Part shown: piece after piece, positions 11,500-22,728 of the stretch
Position numbering within the stretch: position 1 is the stretch's first letter
Layout of the letters: the number at the start of each line of letters is the position of its first letter
Assembly (NCBI GenBank): GCA_963969495.1
Contig: OZ018321.1
Coordinates: 68,089,035 to 68,153,034 of the forward strand
Direction of reading: 5' to 3'
Length of the DNA: 64,000 nt
Source of the DNA: Ceratothoa steindachneri
Lineage: Eukaryota; Arthropoda; Malacostraca; Isopoda; Cymothoidae
The notes under the pieces: generated by a model
Seen by the model: the letters and a program-made list of their open reading frames with translations, nothing else
Database searches by the model: none
What the model was told of the DNA's origin: nothing
Position numbers and translations under genes: made by a program

Positions 11500-12075
11500 C
11501 TTGATTCACAGTGAATCTGCTCCTCTTCCAGGAACATCAGCACCGACCAGGCTGTGTGAAAGGAGACGTTAACCAACATGAAAATTGCAGGTTGTGCTTA
11601 GGTGGCTCGCAAATGGAGGCAAATAAAGCATGATGTCGACCCATTCTCTTGTACACAAGTGCATACATTAGGCCCCGTCAGCGCACAAGTGACTAAATTC
11701 CTCCCAACAAAATCAAGTTCCAGACAATGACACTTTCTCCGCCAATCTTCGCACTCTTTTAGTGCAATTGGCAGGCAATCTTTGGTCTTTTTTGCGACAA
11801 ACGATCTTCTTCCCATCCGATCCGAACTAATTGTACATAGCTTCTTTACGGGATTGGCCATGGGTTCATTGGTCATCTGCCCATATAAACTGCTCAGTGG
11901 CGATACCAAGACGAGTCTTCTTGCTCTTTAGACTGATCAATGGCTTGACCGCTGCTGGAAGAGCGTTAAGATTGTTTTCCTCCAGTCTACGTGACAAAAG
12001 TCTATGGGAAACATTGATGAGAAAAATCCCACTAATCTCTCGAGAAACTGTTGTTAATGTGAAAAGGAAGATAAA
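11500..12075 (-). pseudogene. Tc1-like transposase relic
   Basis: On the minus strand a Tc1 HTH tail is readable: TVSREISGIFLINVSHRLLS then RRLEENNLNALPAAVKPLIS and LKSKKTRLGIATEQFIW (about 12060-11880). It is followed by FGSDGKK and QRLPANCTKRVRR (about 11820-11750), the segment that follows the first catalytic aspartate. The DES motif itself is lost (AMYN then a stop). Downstream pieces such as FLEEEQIHCESSDK can be read in another frame. No terminal repeats were found. Frames on both strands (103 codons minus at 11598-11909, 113 codons plus at 11831-12172) overlap this relic and are not genes in their own right. Confidence 0.6.
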
Positions 12076-12499
12076 TGTTGTCTGGAAAACAACACAGTAT
12101 TTATATAATTGGAGGATAAATTTCGCAATAGATTATATAATAGTTCCACCTATTACTTTTTGTAATTCCTGAATAGTAGCGAATACAATGAATTCAGTAG
12201 GAAGTCAAAATTAAATTTGAAATTAGAGGGAAAAGCTTTGTTGCATATTAGGGAACTCCCACCAATACACCCTGAACCGACCCATAGCTAGAGAGGCAAG
12301 GTAAGGATTTCTATATTCTCTGTGAAACAACTTTGATGAAACCTCTCCCAGCTGGTCTGGATAATATGGCACGCTAAACTTACGTTTTCATTATGATGTG
12401 TTACCTGCTTCAATTTTTATTTCCGATCCTTCATTTTGAGGTTACCCACGCTAATATCATCTATCCTTTTTAAGAGCAATGGGACCTTCCAGAGTCCTC

Positions 12500-13400
12500 A
12501 ACAATGAAGAAAATCTTTCATCTTCAAGGAAAGTGCTGAAGGTTCCTCTGTTCATGTCACTGTGGACAAGTTAATTTTCCATGTTGCCACGATTAGACAA
12601 TATCTGAAGGACCCTTCGCTATGGAAGAAGCGAACGAATTGTAGAAATTCCAAGACTGTGATTGCTAGGAATTTGAGTAATATTGGCCGCCATTTAATTA
12701 GGAAAACTGTACAAACAAGTAAAGTCATTTTCACCGCCAATGGTCGTACCCATGTACCGAAGACCGTCAGAAAACCATATTCTACGGACCCTGGCTTACG
12801 TTCGAGCTTCCCTGTTAGTGCCTCCTTTAACGTCCCGTCATAAAACATTAAGGCTTCAATGTGCCCGGAAGTACATGACGTTGGACACGAGTTGCGTTCT
12901 CATCCCTTACCAGACGAGGGCTACCAGTGACGGACATGACAGTCGGGAAAATGGTTGTGTCTATTTCGGGAAGGAAGAGGAGTCTTGTTTTAGAAAAGTA
13001 TATTGGATACAGATATGTTGGACCTGTCATGGTGCCTGATGGAGTTAAAGTGACCGCAGCCCCCTATTGCAACCTCTTCAAGGAGGTCTTGGATTCCTGG
13101 CTACAGGACATACCACTGCCACTTCTAAGGACTCTAGTTTTCGTGCAAAATGAAGCTACCTCCCACTCTGTCATAGCCACCTATTCGTTTCTAGGCTCTT
13201 GTGACATAGAAGGTAACAAGTTGGTACTGTGGCCGACACCCTCGCCGGATCTCAACTTAATCCAAAATTTGTGGTCCATTATTAAACAAGATGTTTATGC
13301 TAATGGTTGTAAATTTTCGTCTAAAAAGAGTCTTATGAGCGAGCATTAGAGTAGCATCAGAAGCAATACAACCTGTTACTGTTAAGAAATTGACAGAGTC
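12500..13400 (+). pseudogene. Tc1/mariner relic of DD37E type
   Basis: The best-preserved part is the C-terminal catalytic half at 12990-13349: YVGPVMVPDGVKVTAAPYC, LLRTLVFVQNEATSHS, then LWPTPSPDLNLIQNLWSIIK. Between the second and third catalytic positions there are 37 residues, the spacing of the DD37E group. Both positions are changed: N replaces the second aspartate (VQNEATSH) and Q replaces the glutamate (LIQNLW). An N-terminal HTH-like segment (DKLIFHVATIRQYLKDPSLW to TVQTSK) is at 12562-12730. Frameshifts lie between the halves. Neither end repeat was located. It cannot be an active transposase. Confidence 0.7.
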
Positions 13401-13575
13401 CAGGCATGATTGTTTTCTTTTAATTTATCCGTCGAAATGGCGCTCATTTGGGCAAATAATTAATTCATTATGTCAATCAATCGTGTATTATAACGATGTT
13501 TTTTTTGTTATTTACCTTATACGCAAAGTATGCTTATTGTGTTTAATTATCATTCGTTTTCTTCAAAATTTTTAA

Positions 13576-15539
13576 AGATAGGCTACTTTCATTCAAAAGC
13601 TATTAGCGTCTCCCCCCCCCAAAAAAAAACGACGTATCTGGAATAAAAATTGAACGACGTAACATAGCATAATAAAAACATAACATAACTCCTAACTTTA
13701 ACTTCTAACATATTAGCGTGGTTCTGGGTGTATGCCGTAGCTGTAGTTCAAAACCTATGAATATATAAATTGGTGGTCTTCAACGACAGGGGCATCCAAT
13801 CATGTGAATCTGTGATAAAGTACAAAATAACGCTCGATACTTAAAGGTAAAGTACTTGACTAATGCAGTTTGCTTGTTGTAACGCTCTGCACTTAAATAT
13901 GGTCGCAGGAATCTCAATAATTTTCTATTAATGTTTGTTTTTCCACTTTTATCATTACACTCTTTGAAAGGTTCTATGAATCATAAAATTTAATATCATT
14001 TTCATCAGCCCATTGTGGCTCCTCAATACTTAAAATTCATCTTGGTATGGCGAAACCGTAACATTCGGCAAGGAAGGAATGTTATGAAAATCTGTGAAAA
14101 ACAAAATAAACCAAAGAATAAGCCTTAACTAAGTTAGACACGGATGTAACTAAGTTTTAGTTTATTCACATTTTTTTCACAGTGTGAATAGAGGATTGTG
14201 TATAATTTTTTTTTTAATAAAGACTTTTATTTCAGAAAACAAACATAATTAATTATCACTCGCAATAAATTTCATGTGTGCGCTGCATAACTTACGAATA
14301 GCGCAATATATTAAATAAATCAACTGAAATTCGATATCGATAGGCCTCATAATGACAAAAATATCTGCGTTTTTCACAGGACAAAAAATTACATACAGTC
14401 TTGTATTTTCAAGGGCATATGTATCAGTTATATTCTATTTTAAGTGCCTTCTTAGGGAAGAACAATACAAAACAACGTTATTTATAAGCAAAAATTTTAG
14501 CAGGTTAATATAAGAGTGATATATGAACATAAGCGAGAAGAGGTCGCTAATACTTAGTAGAAAGATGCAAATATTAACAGTGATATAAGGAAATTAATCT
14601 AGAAAAACACCGATCAGGAGATAATACTTTTGAAATGAGCAATTCCTTAATACGAATAATTAATGCAGAGTATTGCATGTTCTTTATTTATGCTGAAATG
14701 ATTGTTATATTATCAGCTGTTGATTAAATTGTAAATAGTTTGAAATTCGGCCTGTTATTGTAGTTCTAGTCTCTTGGTCTCTAGTCTTTTTGTCAATGAA
14801 TCAAAGGGGGCATAACAAGATAATTATGTAATATTAATAAACATGCAAGAAAGAAATTAGAGATGGAATTAAACAAAGATGGAGCTTTTTCTAAAAACAA
14901 ACACCTTAATACTACAGCGAACTGCCTTTTACTTGTGAGGAAGACAAAAAAATCAAACAATAACACAGTACAACAATAAAAAAACAGAAATGAGAATAAC
15001 CTTTTCTAGGGGTATTTTTTTTGCGTAAATCGCGAATATAACATCTGTCTCGTTCTGCGAGCTTCCAGTTTCTGGTAAGTTACCATCTTACATACGTTAA
15101 ATACACTGATGGTTCCGTAGGCATTGAATGTACACAGGATTGGGACGAAACTGACAACCCTAAAAGTTATAAACGGATTTTGATTTAATTTTAATGGGAG
15201 ATTTATAAGTTATTTGTCAACCTAACCTAGGAAATTAATGAAAGTATACTCAATATTGTTTTAGTTATATAGATCCAATCCTTAGTAACTCTTACGTAAC
15301 AATTAATAATTTAATTTTGTAACTTACTATAGATGCTTCGTATTTTTACTTTTTTATTTAATATTTGTTGCTGTTACTATTTATAATATTTTTCACATAC
15401 TACAGTATTTTTTCCTTTACATGAGACAGATAAATGGCTAGAGAATAGATAAATTCCCCAGATAGTTTACGTTATACATACTCGTATATATGGATCAGTT
15501 ACAGTAAGACAATACAAGAGACAGTTGACTAAACATGTG
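13576..15539. other. Unassigned AT-rich sequence
   Basis: A run of ten C followed by nine A lies at about 13611-13629. Nothing else in these 2 kb shows a coding motif, tandem structure or terminal repeat that I can support. Confidence 0.4.
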
Positions 15540-16290
15540 AAGAAACTTGTGCAGACTTGAAACTCGTAGTCATACTTATTGGGCTACAAACTGGATACTC
15601 CAAGTTTATGTACTTCCTTTGTAAGTGGGACATTAGGGCCAGATCAGAACATTATGTACGCCCAGAATGGTCACCTCGGGAAACTATGACGCCTGGATGC
15701 CATAATGTAATTCATGAGCCACTAGTTAAGAAGGAGAAAATCACTTTGACATTACTGCATTTAAAATTAAGCCTAATGAAGCAATTTACCAAAACCCTGC
15801 AACATAACAAGCCATGTTTCCAGTACCTCAAAGTGATCTTCCCTAAAATAAGTGATGCCAAGATTGAAGAAGGCATATTCCTAGGCCCTCAGATTCGTCA
15901 ACTTATAGTTGATGAGGAATTCGAGGCGACAGTGGATGAATCTGAGCTAGTGGCCTAGCATGTATTCGAAGATGTATGCAAAAGACTTCTGGGAAAGCAC
16001 CAAGGGGGTACAGCAAGAACGAATAGTGGAGAGCCTAATCAAGTGCTACCAAGATATCGGACGCAATATGTCACTGAAGATACACTTTCTTCATTCTCAT
16101 CTCTTTTTCTTTCCAGGGAATGCAAATGTAAGTGATCAATATGGAGAGAGTTTCCATCAAAATATAGCGTCAATGGAAAAGAGGTTTAAGGGAAAATGGA
16201 ACCCTGTTATGCTGGCTGTCTTCTGCTGAACCTGAAGCATGACACACCTGACACGTCTTACAAACGAAGAAGTAAATACTAAAATGTAGG
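15540..16290 (+). pseudogene. Relic of an arthropod multicopy protein family of unknown function
   Basis: Readable pieces are GLQTGYSKFMYFLCKWDIRA, HNVIHEPLVKKEK, FQYLKVIFPKISDAKIEEG and GPQIRQLI (15575-15915), then after a stop and frame change DIGRNMSLKIHFLHSHL, FHQNIASMEKRFKGKWNP and a C-terminal HDTPDTSYKRRSKY (to about 16280). From memory, proteins with this string of motifs occur in many near-identical copies in insect and crustacean genomes, which suggests spread with or as a mobile element. I know no established function. The order of motifs and the natural C-terminus are intact, but two frameshifts and a stop (TAG near 15957) break it. Confidence 0.55.
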
Positions 16291-16559
16291 TTAATACATT
16301 GTATAATGCTAAGAAAAATGCTGATTCATTATATATTCATGAATTAATTACAATTGACACATTTAATCTTACTTTAGAAGCCAAAAACATTTTTGGTATG
16401 GTGGAAATCAAAATCATTGCATAATTATTAAACCAGAAATTTACAAGAAAATGTTACTTGATGGGAATTTATTTTATTAAATTCACCTTTATAATAAAAT
16501 GCATGTGAGATTTATGTTTTTTCATGTCACTGAAATTTATTGTATAGTGTTTTAGTAAA
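16291..16559. other. Unassigned AT-rich spacer
   Basis: No feature recognised. Confidence 0.4.
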
Positions 16560-17115
16560 AAATGAGCACTAGCTTCTAAGCTTGCTTTTCTTCCTCTACC
16601 TTGAGCTGAGAGTCAAGAATCTCTTTTAGTATGTTGTCAAAGTCTCGTTCGAATTGCCATTGTTGATTGAATTGGGTTTTGTTCTTGTTATTTCATGGAA
16701 GGAGTCACTTGTTGAACAGATCCATACGGCTTGGCCTATTAAAGAGCTCATAACCGATATCCTGTAATTTTGGTTGCATTTACTTTTTGTATTCATGCCT
16801 CTATCAAGGTTTGTCTCTTGTCGATCTATTTCAATAATAGTTCCATTGGATATTAACATTAAGCAAAGACATGCGTTCATTCATAATTAGATTGCACGTG
16901 AATTTAAGAACAGCTAATTCCGTTTTTTGTAAGTTAGAGTAGTTGTTCCAAGTGGTTAATTGTTAAAAAATATAGTCAGTGTCTCGTATATAACTTAAGG
17001 GGATACCGTAATTTTGTGAGATCCATTTCATCAATGTGTCCCATGTAGAACATGACAAATGTCATGCCGAGTGGAGAGCTCCCCGCTACTCCGACGATCT
17101 GTATGTATAACTTTC
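16560..17115 (-). pseudogene. Penelope-like element RT fragment
   Basis: On the minus strand, [20 protein letters not shown] followed by TFVMFYMG (17110-17030) matches the RT motif that in intact Penelope-like elements reads like GVAMGSPL...ANFYM. The next motif, where the catalytic Y/F-VDD should be, is broken (LYTRH then stop). The reading then passes through further stops to a region at 16626-16880. Only the central RT part is present; the N-terminal RT motifs and the GIY-YIG endonuclease were not found. Its 5' side ends at the (TA)n tract at 17135. Confidence 0.6.
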
Positions 17116-17134
17116 TATCGAGGTTTTTGAACTT

Positions 17135-17154
17135 ATATACTTATATATATATAT

Positions 17155-17235
<81 letters not shown>

Positions 17236-17241
17236 TATATA

Positions 17242-17322
<81 letters not shown>
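17135..17322. repeat. (TA)n microsatellite, about 188 bp
   Basis: Almost uninterrupted TA dinucleotides with a few A or T insertions near 17155, 17231 and 17245. It runs directly into the first base of the left Gypsy LTR (TGTCGTAG at 17323). Open frames that read as alternating Tyr-Ile are artefacts. Confidence 0.97.
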
Positions 17323-17325
<3 letters not shown>

Positions 17326-18955
17326 CGTAGAATGGACTCTCGACGATGTACCATATATAACTATTCGTTGAGGAAACAATTCAATTATATTTCGAGTGCG
17401 TGGTTATCTGGTTGACCGATGTTATTTATCTTCAATATGCTTAAGAAATGGAACTGAGTTCAGGGATAATAAAAGAGCTATAATTAATAAAATAGAGTTT
17501 TATTAATAAAACTATCAACAACACACAAAATGGAAAATGTTTACATAAACAGAGAATGGAAAGGGTCGTGGGAAATATCTGACTAATCCGAGGATTAAAA
17601 ATAGGAGAGATTTAAATAAAAGGTAAACAAATAAAAATTAAAGGGATGGGATGGTTCGGTAAACCATTTAAAGCATAGGGTAGGGTTGACGAAAGGTTAG
17701 GTAATCAAAAGTAATGCTCAGCTTACGCAATTACAAGTTGTTGTCCAGAGGAAGGCGACGCGAAGGAATCTTCGGTCTGCTGGCCAGTTCCAGCCGAAGA
17801 AGGGAGTTAAATTATCCTGACGTGACTTCTTGTGAATAAAAACCGTTTCTTGACGAACGGGCTTGAAGAACACTGGCTGTTCTAACGTTGTTCTCTTTCT
17901 GAACAACAGGAGGCGAGGGTGAGAACCGTTTCTTGACAACGGACTCAAAGAACAATAGCTGTTCTAACGTTGTTCTCTTTCTGAACAACAGCAGGGGGGG
18001 AAGGGAGAGAAAAGGTCTCTTGTTAACGGGCTCAAAGAACAATGGCTGTTCTAACGTTGTTCTCTTTCTGAACAACAGGAGGCGAGGGTGAGAACCGTTT
18101 CTTGACAACGGACTCAAAAAACAATAGCTGTTCTAACGTTGTTCTCTTTCTGAACAACAGCAGGGGGGGAAGGGTGAGAAAAGGTCTCTTGTTAACGGGA
18201 TCAAAGAACAATGGCTGTTCTAACGTTGTTCTCTTTCTGAACAACAGGGGGGGGGGTGAGAACCATCTCTTGTCTACGGGCTCAAAGATCAATTGCTGTT
18301 CTAACGTTGTTCTCTTTCTGAACACCAGGAGGCGAGGGTGAGAACCGTTTCTTGACAACGGACTCAAAGAACAATAGCTGTTCTAACGTTGTTCTCCTTC
18401 TGAACAACAGGGAGGGGGGTGAGAACAGTCTTTTGTCAACGGGCTCAAAAAACAATGGCTGTTCTAACGTTTTTCTCTTCTGAAAAACAAAAGGTGCCTT
18501 GTCGACTTGGCTCGAACCTTGGCACTCAAGGGAAATTGTCCTCTTCTGGACAATAATGGTGAATCTCGAGGTAGAAGGCCCTGGTGCACAAGGTGAGACT
18601 GGATCGGCGTGATGTCTCTCGAAGATAATCTGGATCTGATCTGGTCTAATCGGTAAAGTTTCCATATAAATAGTCGGAGCCATCCCCTTGGCGTAGGGGA
18701 CAATGGAGTGGGGGCTTAAAATGAAAGGCCCAGCCGCCGCCTGCGAACATAACTTATCTGCCCATAAGCCTAACTCAATCTGGCGAGATCGGTGCATGGG
18801 GCGAAACGGGGGGAAGATGAACCTCCTTGGTTAAATATTGACTCAGGTGGCGATAACGCGCCCGGCTTCGACGCGAAGACGCACGTGGGTAGCAACGTGT
18901 TTCTAAACAACCTGTGATAGCGGTTGAAATTAAGCGTCCTCAGACCGTTCTATCA
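17323..18955 (-). repeat. 3' LTR of the Gypsy element (1633 bp)
   Basis: On the plus strand it begins TGTCGTAGAATGG and ends GTTCTATCA, i.e. TG...CA. It matches 23137-24563 over most of its length, for instance the stretch beginning CCATATATAACTATTCGTTG. It is about 200 bp longer than the other LTR because it has more units of the internal minisatellite and a segment near 18840-18870 (CAGGTGGCGATAACGCGCC) that the other lacks. Confidence 0.85.
17850..18500. repeat. LTR-internal minisatellite, eight units of 81-87 bp
   Basis: The anchor TTCTAACG occurs at 17880, 17962, 18049, 18131, 18218, 18299, 18381 and 18462, giving spacings of 82, 87, 82, 87, 81, 82 and 81 bp. Each unit contains GTTGTTC-TCTTTCT-GAACAAC, an inverted repeat with 7-bp arms, followed by a G-rich run. 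Long and short units alternate in the left half, which suggests amplification of a two-unit block. Minus-strand frames across it look repetitive but are not conserved coding. Confidence 0.9.
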
Positions 18956-18975
18956 CGCCCCTCCATTCCGGGGAA
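18956..18975 (-). other. Polypurine tract of the Gypsy element
   Basis: Immediately internal to the 3' LTR the minus strand reads CCCCGGAATGGAGGGGCG before the LTR starts with TGATAGAAC. Position and composition fit the primer for plus-strand DNA synthesis. Confidence 0.6.
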
Positions 18976-19392
18976 GTTGTCACTTCGAAAAAAAAGAGAG
19001 AAGGGACAACGATAGAGCTCCGTTGTGGGGAACTCGTTTTCTTGTACCGACCGTACCTTCATGCACCAAGCTAGTATTACCTCAATATATATGATTATTT
19101 TGATCTTTTGATTATAGGGGAAACTAACGTTTAATACAAACTTAATCATAAAAGGGACATGGAGCAATGAAATGATATAAAATTAGTACATATTGTACAA
19201 AATAATTTATACGTAATTTAATGGGTACAGATATATTTACATACGAGAAAAAAATAGAAATTGAGCCACAAAATTTAGACATATATATTAACTAATTATA
19301 TTATAAGAAGATCTAATTTAAGTCGTACAAGACGGTATATACATATATGCAGATCCTAATCCTACGAATTACAATTAATCTAAACTATTTGG

Positions 19393-19852
19393 TAACGCAT
19401 TCCTACTGAGTGCGTCAGCAACCTGGTTTTCGGAACCTTTTATATAATTTATCTTAAATTGGTACTCTTGCAAGAGTAAACTCAAGCGCATAATTCGGCC
19501 GTTGGAGTGTCGTACATTTTGAATTTCGAATATAGGCTAACGGGCGGTGGTCAGTTCCTATCTGAAATTCTTTTCCTATCAAGTACATTTTAAATCTGTC
19601 AATAACCCAGATAATTGCTAGAGCTTCCTTCTCTATAGTGGCATATCTCTTTTCGCGTGGTAATAATTGGCGACTAGCATATGCAACTGGATGACTCGTT
19701 CCGTCATCCTCATATTGAAGGAGTACACCTTCAATGCCCTCGTTGCTCGCGTTGGTCTTAATCCCAAAGGATTTTTCCAGGTTAGGCAACTTTAAAATGG
19801 GGGCAGAAATGAGCTTACTCTTGATGATTAAAATGGGAAACAGCGACATCAT
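19393..19852 (-). pseudogene. Gypsy RNase H domain
   Basis: Readable motifs in order: FGIKTNASNEGIEGVLLQYE (the family normally has D in the position read here as N of KTNAS), HPVAYASRQLLPREKRYATI, EKEALAIIW, GTDHRPLAYI, and the C-terminal tail YIKGSENQVADALSRNAL near 19400-19440. The domain removes the RNA strand during reverse transcription. It is separated from the RT part by stops and a partly unreadable stretch (19853-20167). A frameshift near 19500 breaks it from the ADALSR tail. Confidence 0.85.
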
Positions 19853-20167
19853 TCCAACCTAGACGATCGGGAGAATTCTTTTTTAAAAGGGAGCTTAGAG
19901 GCGCCGAAATTGCAGCGAAATTCGGGACAAATGCCGATAGTAAGAAGCTGATCCTAGGATTGATCTTAATTGCTTTTTTGTAATATGGAGGGGCATGTCG
20001 GCGATTGCCTTAATCTTGTCCTCTTGGGAACCTAACTAGCTTTGTCCTATTTTGAAACCCAAGTATTTTATGCTTTCGTGGGCAAAATGGCATTTGCTGG
20101 GGCCAAAGGTGAGGCCATTTTTGCGCAGTCGCTCAAAGAGAGCTAATAGGGTGGTTAAATGGTGACT

Positions 20168-20980
20168 CTATTCACGAGTAGCGACGTAGACGTTATGGAA
20201 GGTAAAGCACACATTCGGAAGTCCATCTAACAACCTTCTCATGAGACGGTTATAGTTGCTACAAGCAGTGACGAGGCCAAAAGAAAGGCACTCAAATTGC
20301 ATTAAGCCTTTCTCCGTTGCAAAAGCGGTATATGCTCTCACATCGGGCCGGAGGGGAATTTGATAATACGCCTTGCACAAATTGAGTTCTGAGATGAACT
20401 TGGCGTTTTCAAAAAGGTGGAGGTTTTGGTCTACCAACAGGATGGGCTCGGCGTCGAACACAGTTACCGAATTTGAATTCCGGAAGTCGATGCATATCCG
20501 ATAAGAGCCATCAAGTTTCTTGACCATGACGATTGGGGAACAATAACTAGAGGTGGAAGGTTCTCCTATGTCTAAACTAATTAAATTATCGACTTCGGCG
20601 TTAGAGGCTTGGCGTAAATGAATCGGCATGGGATAGGGTTTTAAACGGACGGGTTCTAAGGTTGTTAATTTATTATCATGCTCGGAACTAGTAGTGCATC
20701 CAGGCTTCTCTGAAATAACGTCGTTGAACTGACATAATAGTTTTTGTAGCTGACTTATTTGATATGGTGTCAGCTGCGCGTCAATATCCAGGTCAGAGGG
20801 TTCAAAAGACTCGCCTGGTAGGGAAGGAAGAGGGTAATCGGCATCAAGTTGGATGCACACTGTATGTATTACATTAAGGGACTCCGCTAGGTAATCTTCT
20901 TCAAGCGCCGATGTTTCATCCAGTGCTACGAACGTATCTCCATGGGCGCATTGGTGGTACTTTTTTTTCTTTGGGTCCAC
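20168..20980 (-). pseudogene. Gypsy reverse transcriptase domain, YxDD lost
   Basis: The 270-codon open frame reads through the Gypsy RT: LKPYPMPIHLRQASNAEVDN, SYCSPIVMVKKLDGSYRICI, DFRNSNSVTVFDAEPI, AKFISELNLCKAYYQIPL, TAFATEKGLMQFECLSFGL. At the catalytic box it reads FTFHNVYVATRE, so the expected two aspartates are replaced by H and N. Even the best-preserved frame of this element is therefore catalytically dead. It follows the protease segment at 21192-21536 in the normal pol order. Confidence 0.88.
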
Positions 20981-21191
20981 GGACAGTCTCCGTGTCCTTG
21001 TTTTGGGCCTTATCCCATAAAGGTGTTAGTACTTCACACTCCTTTTGTGCCGTCCTATAGTCCTGGTTAAGGGTCTCCGAGAATTCGGACGGTATCGGGG
21101 TTTTGATGGGGATGGGCTTCTGGGCTTCTTTCTTAGCTCGGCCTCGAGGAAGGGCGGCCTGAGACACGGGGGCGGATCTTACTTGGGAGCT

Positions 21192-21536
21192 CTATCCTAG
21201 AAGTACGGAACAGAATTTTATGGGTGCTGAAATGACTTCAGCCCAGCCATCATAATATTGACACTGCAGGTAACATCTAACGACAAGGAATCGGTTCGCC
21301 CTCCCAAGGTAGTCATGTACCACCGCAAATTTTTCGCAGTTAGGGTCCACTAGCGGGAGGAGCTCGTCGGACACGATGAAACACGTGCACCCTGTGTCCC
21401 TGACGAGAGTCGATCCTCGGCAGCTGTTCACGCTGTCCTCCTCAAATTTCAAAGTTCCCGGTGAACTTTTGTCTAAAGTAAAATTTACCTGGTGGCCTGA
21501 CGGAGGGGGAGGAGTTGCTGCTTGGGTCTGCACCAC
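21192..21536 (-). pseudogene. Gypsy aspartic protease region
   Basis: The frame contains STLVRDTGCTCFIVSDELL, matching the retroviral-type protease core in which D-T/S-G is catalytic; DTG is intact. Flanking residues FAVVHDYLGRANRF and VVRCYLQC fit the downstream part of the fold. The domain cuts the Gag-Pol polyprotein. It lies between the zinc-knuckle remnant and the RT, as in other Gypsy elements. Stops separate it from both neighbours. Confidence 0.65.
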
Positions 21537-21599
21537 CGGGGAAGCTGGGGTGGCATTAATCTGGTGAACTTGGTGGGCTGGTCCACTTTTAAGCCTAGA

Positions 21600-21665
21600 A
21601 TTTTGCGGGCAATTCCCAGCTCATATGGTTTTCTACACCGCAGGTGAAGCATATGATTGGTCGCT
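21600..21665 (-). pseudogene. Gag zinc-knuckle remnant
   Basis: Minus-strand reading IICFTCGVENHMSWELP has the first two cysteines and the histidine of the CX2CX4HX4C nucleic-acid-binding knuckle, but the last cysteine is not in place. Confidence 0.55.
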
Positions 21666-21828
21666 TCGGGAAGAGAGATGGAGGAGAAATCTTAACGGGA
21701 GGTTTGGTGTTCCGTTGTTGGTTTGGGAGGATAAGGTTTTGGGGTTTTACGGGCCCGGAAACTTCGTCAGCTTTCCTGGAAAGGGGTTCGAATGCTTCCT
21801 TCTTTCCTGGTTGGGGATGGTGAAAAGT

Positions 21829-22728
21829 TCAATTCTCTTTTGGGTATAAACTATGGCTTGCGGCATAGACATCCGCTTCTTCGGTACACTCTTTAAAGGT
21901 CGGGCACCGACGATCCTTGACGAACGCGCGGATCTCCGTCGGGAGAGACGCCAAAAAGTGATCCCGCAACACGTAGTCTGTTAAGGACTCGTAGTCAGGA
22001 TCAACCTTTGAGGATTCTAACCAAAATTTAAAATTCCTCTGAAGAATGTATCCGAATTGACGGAACGTCTGTCCGGGTTTAATACGACCTCCACGAAATT
22101 CTTGTCGGTAGAAATCGGGAGTCGTATTATGAGCGGCCAATAACTCAGCTTTTAAGGTGCTGTAGTTAATAGTACATTCAGATGGTAAAGATATGAAAAT
22201 CTCGCGCAATTTACAATTTAACAAGGAAAGTAATCTTGTTACACCTTCAGCCTCCAGATCCAAGTTATTGATCTGGAGGATCTTTTCGAAGTGAGCTAAA
22301 AATGCTTAAAATTCCTCTCCATCCCTGAAATTGGGGAGCTTAAGTAGGAGATTGGGCAGGGCTTCGGAACGTGAACTGGCTAATGGTATTTTCGCTTCTA
22401 CACGAGCAATTTCAATCTGATGGTGAACCTCATCTTGTCTTCTCCGTTCCTCTCTTTCTTCTCGTTGGATTTCTCTTTCTTTTCGTTGGATTTTTCTTTC
22501 TTTTTCTTCTCTTTGGATCTCTCTTTCTCTTTCTTCTCGTTAAATTTCTCTTTCTCTTCCTTCTTGTTGAATTTCTCTTTCTTTTTCTTCTCGTTGGATT
22601 TCTCTTTCTTTTCGTTGCTCCTCTTGAAAGTACTCAATCAGTTCTCTTCCGAAAAGTCCCAAGGATTCTCCTTGCGCTTTGAAGATTTTGAAGTGAGTCA
22701 TCTCTGCACTTTGGGGCGCAATAGTCAT
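21829..22728 (-). pseudogene. Gypsy Gag with charged coiled-coil N-terminus
   Basis: It starts at MTIAPQSAEMTHFKIFKAQG (22728). A long highly charged segment of repeated EREIQREEKE-like heptads follows (about 22640-22430), which should form a coiled coil; at DNA level it is a pyrimidine-rich low-complexity tract on the plus strand. The capsid-like part is at 21829-22263: LLSLLNCKLREIFISLP, FRQFGYILQRNFKFWLESSK, DYVLRDHFLASLP, ECTEEADVYAASHSLYPKEN. In-frame stops occur near 22540 and 22308. Gag would package element RNA in the cytoplasm. Confidence 0.75.

Noticed and set aside
15540..16290. Functional host gene
   Set aside because: A stop and frameshifts break the conserved motif string, so this copy is a relic.
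17133..17354. Open frames of alternating Tyr-Ile at this and other TA tracts (24532, 29320, 31825, 34570, 41697)
   Set aside because: They are translations of (TA)n microsatellites and have no coding meaning.
17850..18500. CRISPR-like array of regularly spaced repeats
   Set aside because: Units are directly tandem with no unique spacers, lie in an LTR and sit in a eukaryotic context.
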